Shown: positions 39,082 through 41,724 of the stretch, one piece after another
Position numbering within the stretch: position 1 is the stretch's first letter
Layout of the letters: the number at the start of each line of letters is the position of its first letter
Source of the DNA: Paracoccaceae bacterium
Lineage (GTDB): Bacteria > Pseudomonadota > Alphaproteobacteria > Rhodobacterales > Rhodobacteraceae
Reading direction: 5' to 3'
Assembly: GCA_947449875.1 (NCBI GenBank)
Contig: CANFSY010000010.1
Coordinates: forward strand, 1 to 41,724
DNA: 41,724 nucleotides
Program-made: the position numbers and the translations under genes
The notes under the pieces: generated by a model
Told to the model about the DNA's origin: nothing
What the model saw: the letters and a program-made list of their open reading frames with translations, nothing else
The model's database searches: none

Positions 39082-40232
39082 GGCGGGGCGGTGCCGCGCA
39101 GCCGCGCCTCTAGCTCGGTCTTGATTTTGTAGATCAGCCCACCATTGGGGCGCAATTCCTGCGCAGCGCGGATCAAGCGCAGGGCGGCTTCGGGCTGGGT
39201 TTTTTCCAGCGCCACACTCGCATCGCGCAAATCATCGGCCGTCAAGTCTCCCATCGCGCTGCCCCCCTTTGCCAAGGTGGCAATCACCACGCGCAGGGCA
39301 TTGGCCCAATCGTCTTGCGCCAGCGTTTCGCTGCTTTGAGGGGGGTAATCGGTGAAATCATCGCCAAACAGGTCGGGGTTGGCAGATATCTGCAACCGCG
39401 CGTTCAAGCGGCGGTTGCTTTCGACATAGGGGGCCAGAAACGCCCGCGCGGCGGCTTGGGTCGGCAGCATCTTGGTGGCATGCCACGGAAAGGCCTCTAA
39501 CAGCCGCGCGGTGATGGCGGGTTCGGCCACGGCGTCATTGGCCAGATGCCCGATGACGGCTTGCAAATGGCCCAAGGACAGGTTGCGATCGGCGACCTTG
39601 GTCAATCCGCGATGATCAATGCCGATCAAATTGAGGGCATCTGCCACAATATCGCCGTTCACCAGCAAAGCGCGGTCAAAGATCCGCACACGCAGCGCCT
39701 GTTGGCCAAAGGCGTTTTCCCACAGCCGCAGGCGGGCGTCATAATCTAAATACAACCGCTGCATCGGCGATGGGTCGGGCAGGGCGTTTAACCCATGGCC
39801 CCAAAGCGCGGCTTCTGGCCGCCGATTGGGCTTTGCGCCTTCTTGATGGTGCGACACGGCATGGCGGTCTTGGCGGCGCAGATAGACCAAAATGTCGATC
39901 TGCCCGAAGACGCGGCCAAGGGCCAAGGCCAAATCCGATAGAACCTGTTGGTCAAAGATAAACGAGAAGTTTTCAGAACTGGCGCAGACATGGTCCGTGG
40001 GCTGCTGTGCCAGAAATGCAGCAAAGCCCTCTGGATCGTGCAGGCAAAACCCTTGGGGGAAGATTTGTTCCGGGTTCAGGTAGCCCAGATGCCGGTGCAC
40101 ATGGGGGGCAGAGGCGACAGTGGCGTAACTTAGCCCCCGCGCGCGCAACAGCGCCTCATTTTGCTGCAAGCTGACCTGCAAGCTCGTGGTTCCGGTCTTA
40201 TGCGCGCCAATGTGCAGGCTTAATCGCCGCAT
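39072..40232 (-). CDS. Sulfotransferase-like protein (PAPS-type P-loop)
   Basis: A 386-residue protein. The N-terminus LHIGAHKTGTTSLQVSL is the 5'-phosphosulfate-binding loop of the sulfotransferase superfamily. A later stretch, VYLRRQDRHAVSHHQEGAK, matches the position of the 3'-phosphate-binding motif, where an Arg and a Ser are expected. The acceptor cannot be predicted; capsule, LPS or a glycan are possibilities. The start at 40232 is chosen because AGGGG is four bases upstream; in-frame starts at 40244 and 40259 are also possible. The last 70 residues look like a separate helical region (ADDLRDASVALEKTQPEAAL). It stands alone, facing aguB. Confidence 0.72.
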   Translation of the reverse strand: MRRLSLHIGAHKTGTTSLQVSLQQNEALLRARGLSYATVASAPHVHRHLGYLNPEQIFPQGFCLHDPEGFAAFLAQQPTDHVCASSENFSFIFDQQVLSDLALALGRVFGQIDILVYLRRQDRHAVSHHQEGAKPNRRPEAALWGHGLNALPDPSPMQRLYLDYDARLRLWENAFGQQALRVRIFDRALLVNGDIVADALNLIGIDHRGLTKVADRNLSLGHLQAVIGHLANDAVAEPAITARLLEAFPWHATKMLPTQAAARAFLAPYVESNRRLNARLQISANPDLFGDDFTDYPPQSSETLAQDDWANALRVVIATLAKGGSAMGDLTADDLRDASVALEKTQPEAALRLIRAAQELRPNGGLIYKIKTELEARLRGTAPPYP

Positions 40233-40274
40233 CGCACCCCTCATCTTCAAAAAATTCACTTGGCGTCATGAACG

Positions 40275-40310
40275 CCCAAAAAAGATGCCGGATCCTAGCA
40301 AGGATCCGGC
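40275..40310 (-). terminator. Terminator of gltA
   Basis: GCCGGATCCT (40287-40296) and AGGATCCGGC (40301-40310) form a 10-bp stem with a four-base loop. On the minus strand it is followed by TTTTTT. It ends the gltA transcript and shields the sulfotransferase-like gene. Confidence 0.93.
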
Positions 40311-40344
40311 CTGTTTGACAATGCCAAAGCGGTAAACGACGCCC

Positions 40345-41634
40345 TTAGCGCCCCACGACACCGACATAATCGCGCTTTTGCGGCCCGACATACAGCTGAC
40401 GCGGGCGCCCGATCTTGCCGTTTTCGCCGATCATCTCTTTCCACTGGCTGATCCAGCCCACGGTGCGCGAGATCGCAAAAATCGGTGTGAACATCGAGGT
40501 GGGAAAGCCCATCGCATCCAAAATGATGCCGGAATAGAAGTCGACGTTGGGATAGAGCTTTTTCGAGATGAAGTAATCATCCGACAAGGCGATCCGTTCC
40601 AGCTCTTTGGCGACTTGCAAGGTGGGGTTGTTGTGAATGCCCAGCAGGTCCAGCACTTCGTCGGCGGATTCTTTCATCACCGTCGCGCGGGGGTCAAAGT
40701 TCTTGTAAACGCGGTGGCCAAAGCCCATCAGCCGGAAGCCAGAGGTCTTGTCTTTGGCCTTGGCGATATATTCCGGAATCCGGTCCACCGTGCCAATTTC
40801 GCGCAGCATTTCCAGACAGGCTTGGTTCGCCCCGCCGTGCGCCGGCCCCCACAGGCAAGCGATGCCTGCGGCAATGCAGGCAAACGGATTGGCCCCCGAA
40901 GACCCCGCCAACCGCACGGTCGAGGTCGAGGCGTTTTGCTCGTGATCGGCATGCAGCATCATGATCCGGTCCATGGCTTTTTCCAGCACAGGGTTGACCA
41001 CGTAATCTTCGGTCGGCACCGCAAAGCACATGTGCAAGAAATTGGCCGCATAAGACAGGCTGTTCTTGGGGTAAACAAAGGGCTGGCCGACCGAGTATTT
41101 ATAGGCCATCGCCGCAATCGTCGGCAGCTTGGCGATCATGCGCATGGCCGCCACTTCGCGCTGCCACGGGTCGTTGATATCAAGGCTGTCATGGTAAAAG
41201 GCCGACATGGCCCCCACCACGCCCACCATCGTTGCCATCGGGTGGCTATCCCGGCGAAAGCCGCGGAAGAAGTAGTGCATTTGTTCATGCACCATGGTGT
41301 GGCGCGTGATGCGGGTGGTGAAATCTTCCATCTGCGCTTTGGTCGGCAGATCGCCGTACAGCAGCAGATAGCAAACCTCGAGATGGGTGCTTTCAGCGGC
41401 CAATTGCTCGATCGGATAGCCACGGTACAGCAGTTCGCCCTTGTCGCCGTCGATAAAGGTGATGGCACTTTTGCACGCCGCGGTCGAGGTGAAGCCCGGG
41501 TCATATGTGAACACATCCGCTTCGTCATAAAGCTTGCGAATATCCACCACATCCGGCCCCATAACCGGCGACATCATCGGCAGATCATAGGACTTGCCAT
41601 TCACGTTTAACGTTGCAGTTTTATCAGCCGACAT
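40345..41634 (-). CDS. gltA: Citrate synthase GltA (type II)
   Basis: Citrate synthase joins acetyl-CoA and oxaloacetate in the TCA cycle. The 429-residue protein is the long, Gram-negative hexameric type. The N-terminal beta domain (1-50) is followed by [34 protein letters not shown], the catalytic His region [50 protein letters not shown] and an Asp in [11 protein letters not shown]. Start 41634 follows GAGAG on the minus strand. It begins three bases after the stop of the upstream gene, so the two are co-transcribed, and it ends at a strong terminator. Confidence 0.97.
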   Translation of the reverse strand: MSADKTATLNVNGKSYDLPMMSPVMGPDVVDIRKLYDEADVFTYDPGFTSTAACKSAITFIDGDKGELLYRGYPIEQLAAESTHLEVCYLLLYGDLPTKAQMEDFTTRITRHTMVHEQMHYFFRGFRRDSHPMATMVGVVGAMSAFYHDSLDINDPWQREVAAMRMIAKLPTIAAMAYKYSVGQPFVYPKNSLSYAANFLHMCFAVPTEDYVVNPVLEKAMDRIMMLHADHEQNASTSTVRLAGSSGANPFACIAAGIACLWGPAHGGANQACLEMLREIGTVDRIPEYIAKAKDKTSGFRLMGFGHRVYKNFDPRATVMKESADEVLDLLGIHNNPTLQVAKELERIALSDDYFISKKLYPNVDFYSGIILDAMGFPTSMFTPIFAISRTVGWISQWKEMIGENGKIGRPRQLYVGPQKRDYVGVVGR

Positions 41635-41637
41635 CTC

Positions 41638-41724
41638 TCAATCCTCAATTCGCGCCTTGCCCCCGTGGCAGCGGGTCAGGGCATTTTCGATATGATCGCA
41701 GGCGCGGGCCAGCGCCTTTTGGCC
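41638..41724 (-). CDS. C-terminal end of an unidentified gene upstream of gltA
   Basis: The last 28 codons of a minus-strand gene are in the window, ending at TGA 41638-41640. They read GQKALARACDHIENALTRCH and then GGKARIED, a charged helical tail. The fragment is too short to identify. It is three bases from the gltA start, so it is the preceding gene of the same operon. Confidence 0.55.
   Translation of the reverse strand, partial: GQKALARACDHIENALTRCHGGKARIED

Noticed and set aside
40378-41610. 410-codon plus-strand frame opposite gltA
   Set aside because: The His/Arg/Gly-rich translation mirrors a highly conserved citrate synthase gene; it is a codon-bias artefact.
1-41724. CRISPR arrays, cas genes, rRNA genes, known riboswitches
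   Set aside because: No regularly spaced repeats with unique spacers, no cas-like proteins and no rRNA or clear riboswitch sequence were seen; the four-hairpin array has no spacers of CRISPR size.

Overview
The window looks like chromosomal DNA of a GC-rich alphaproteobacterium, most likely of the order Rhodobacterales. The supporting evidence is gene content: a ccmABCDG cytochrome c maturation operon, a pterin-binding methyltransferase/MetF-like/small 'virulence factor' cluster typical of split methionine synthase systems in that group, an IalB-family protein, TTG/GTG starts behind strong GGAGG sites, and AGGA-type ribosome sites throughout. I cannot name the species.

Layout. 1-2194: end of ccmA and ccmB, ccmC, ccmD, ccmG. 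2196-2293: four small hairpins filling a convergent gap. 2298-4789 (minus): folate/corrinoid one-carbon cluster. 4974-6847: ppx/gppA and rlmE. 6918-10559: DUF882 (YcbK-like) hydrolase divergent from a YcbB-type L,D-transpeptidase and lpxD. 10597-15481 (mostly minus): ialB, a CNNM/CorC transporter, xerD, an exported hypothetical protein and a 44-residue membrane protein. 15661-18836: aroK, aroB, a sugar isomerase and a YqhA-like membrane protein. 18972-29337: a mobile island (below). 29448-32038: HI0933-family flavoprotein, kdsA, and a protein of possible chorismate-lyase type. 32313-36167: an exported animal-type haem peroxidase in an operon with a two-component system. 36278-39081: Lrp regulator, ornithine decarboxylase and N-carbamoylputrescine amidase, i.e. 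polyamine synthesis. 39072-41724: sulfotransferase-like protein, gltA, and the end of an unidentified gene.

The island. A 9.8 kb element sits at the 3' end of tRNA-Gln(TTG). The intact tRNA is at 29263-29337, and an 18-base copy of its 3' end marks the far edge at 19510-19527. The duplication is much larger than a normal attachment site: a lipoprotein gene next to the tRNA is present at both edges as diverged copies (18972-19436 and 28729-29190). The element therefore appears to carry a homologue of the gene that its insertion separates from the tRNA. Inside are a tyrosine integrase, an SF3/D5-like helicase, an HNH endonuclease and about ten small unrecognised genes, many encoding membrane proteins. 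These include a TerB-like protein with a Gly/Ala-rich membrane hairpin, a tandem pair of paralogous two-helix membrane proteins (one with an amber codon near its apparent start), a DUF4177-like protein, and an XRE-type DNA-binding domain fused to a glycine-rich membrane segment. No capsid, tail, portal or conjugation genes are visible, so it resembles a phage satellite or small integrative element with a possible defence or stress cargo. It is visibly more AT-rich than the flanks, most strongly at 21.0-22.6 kb.
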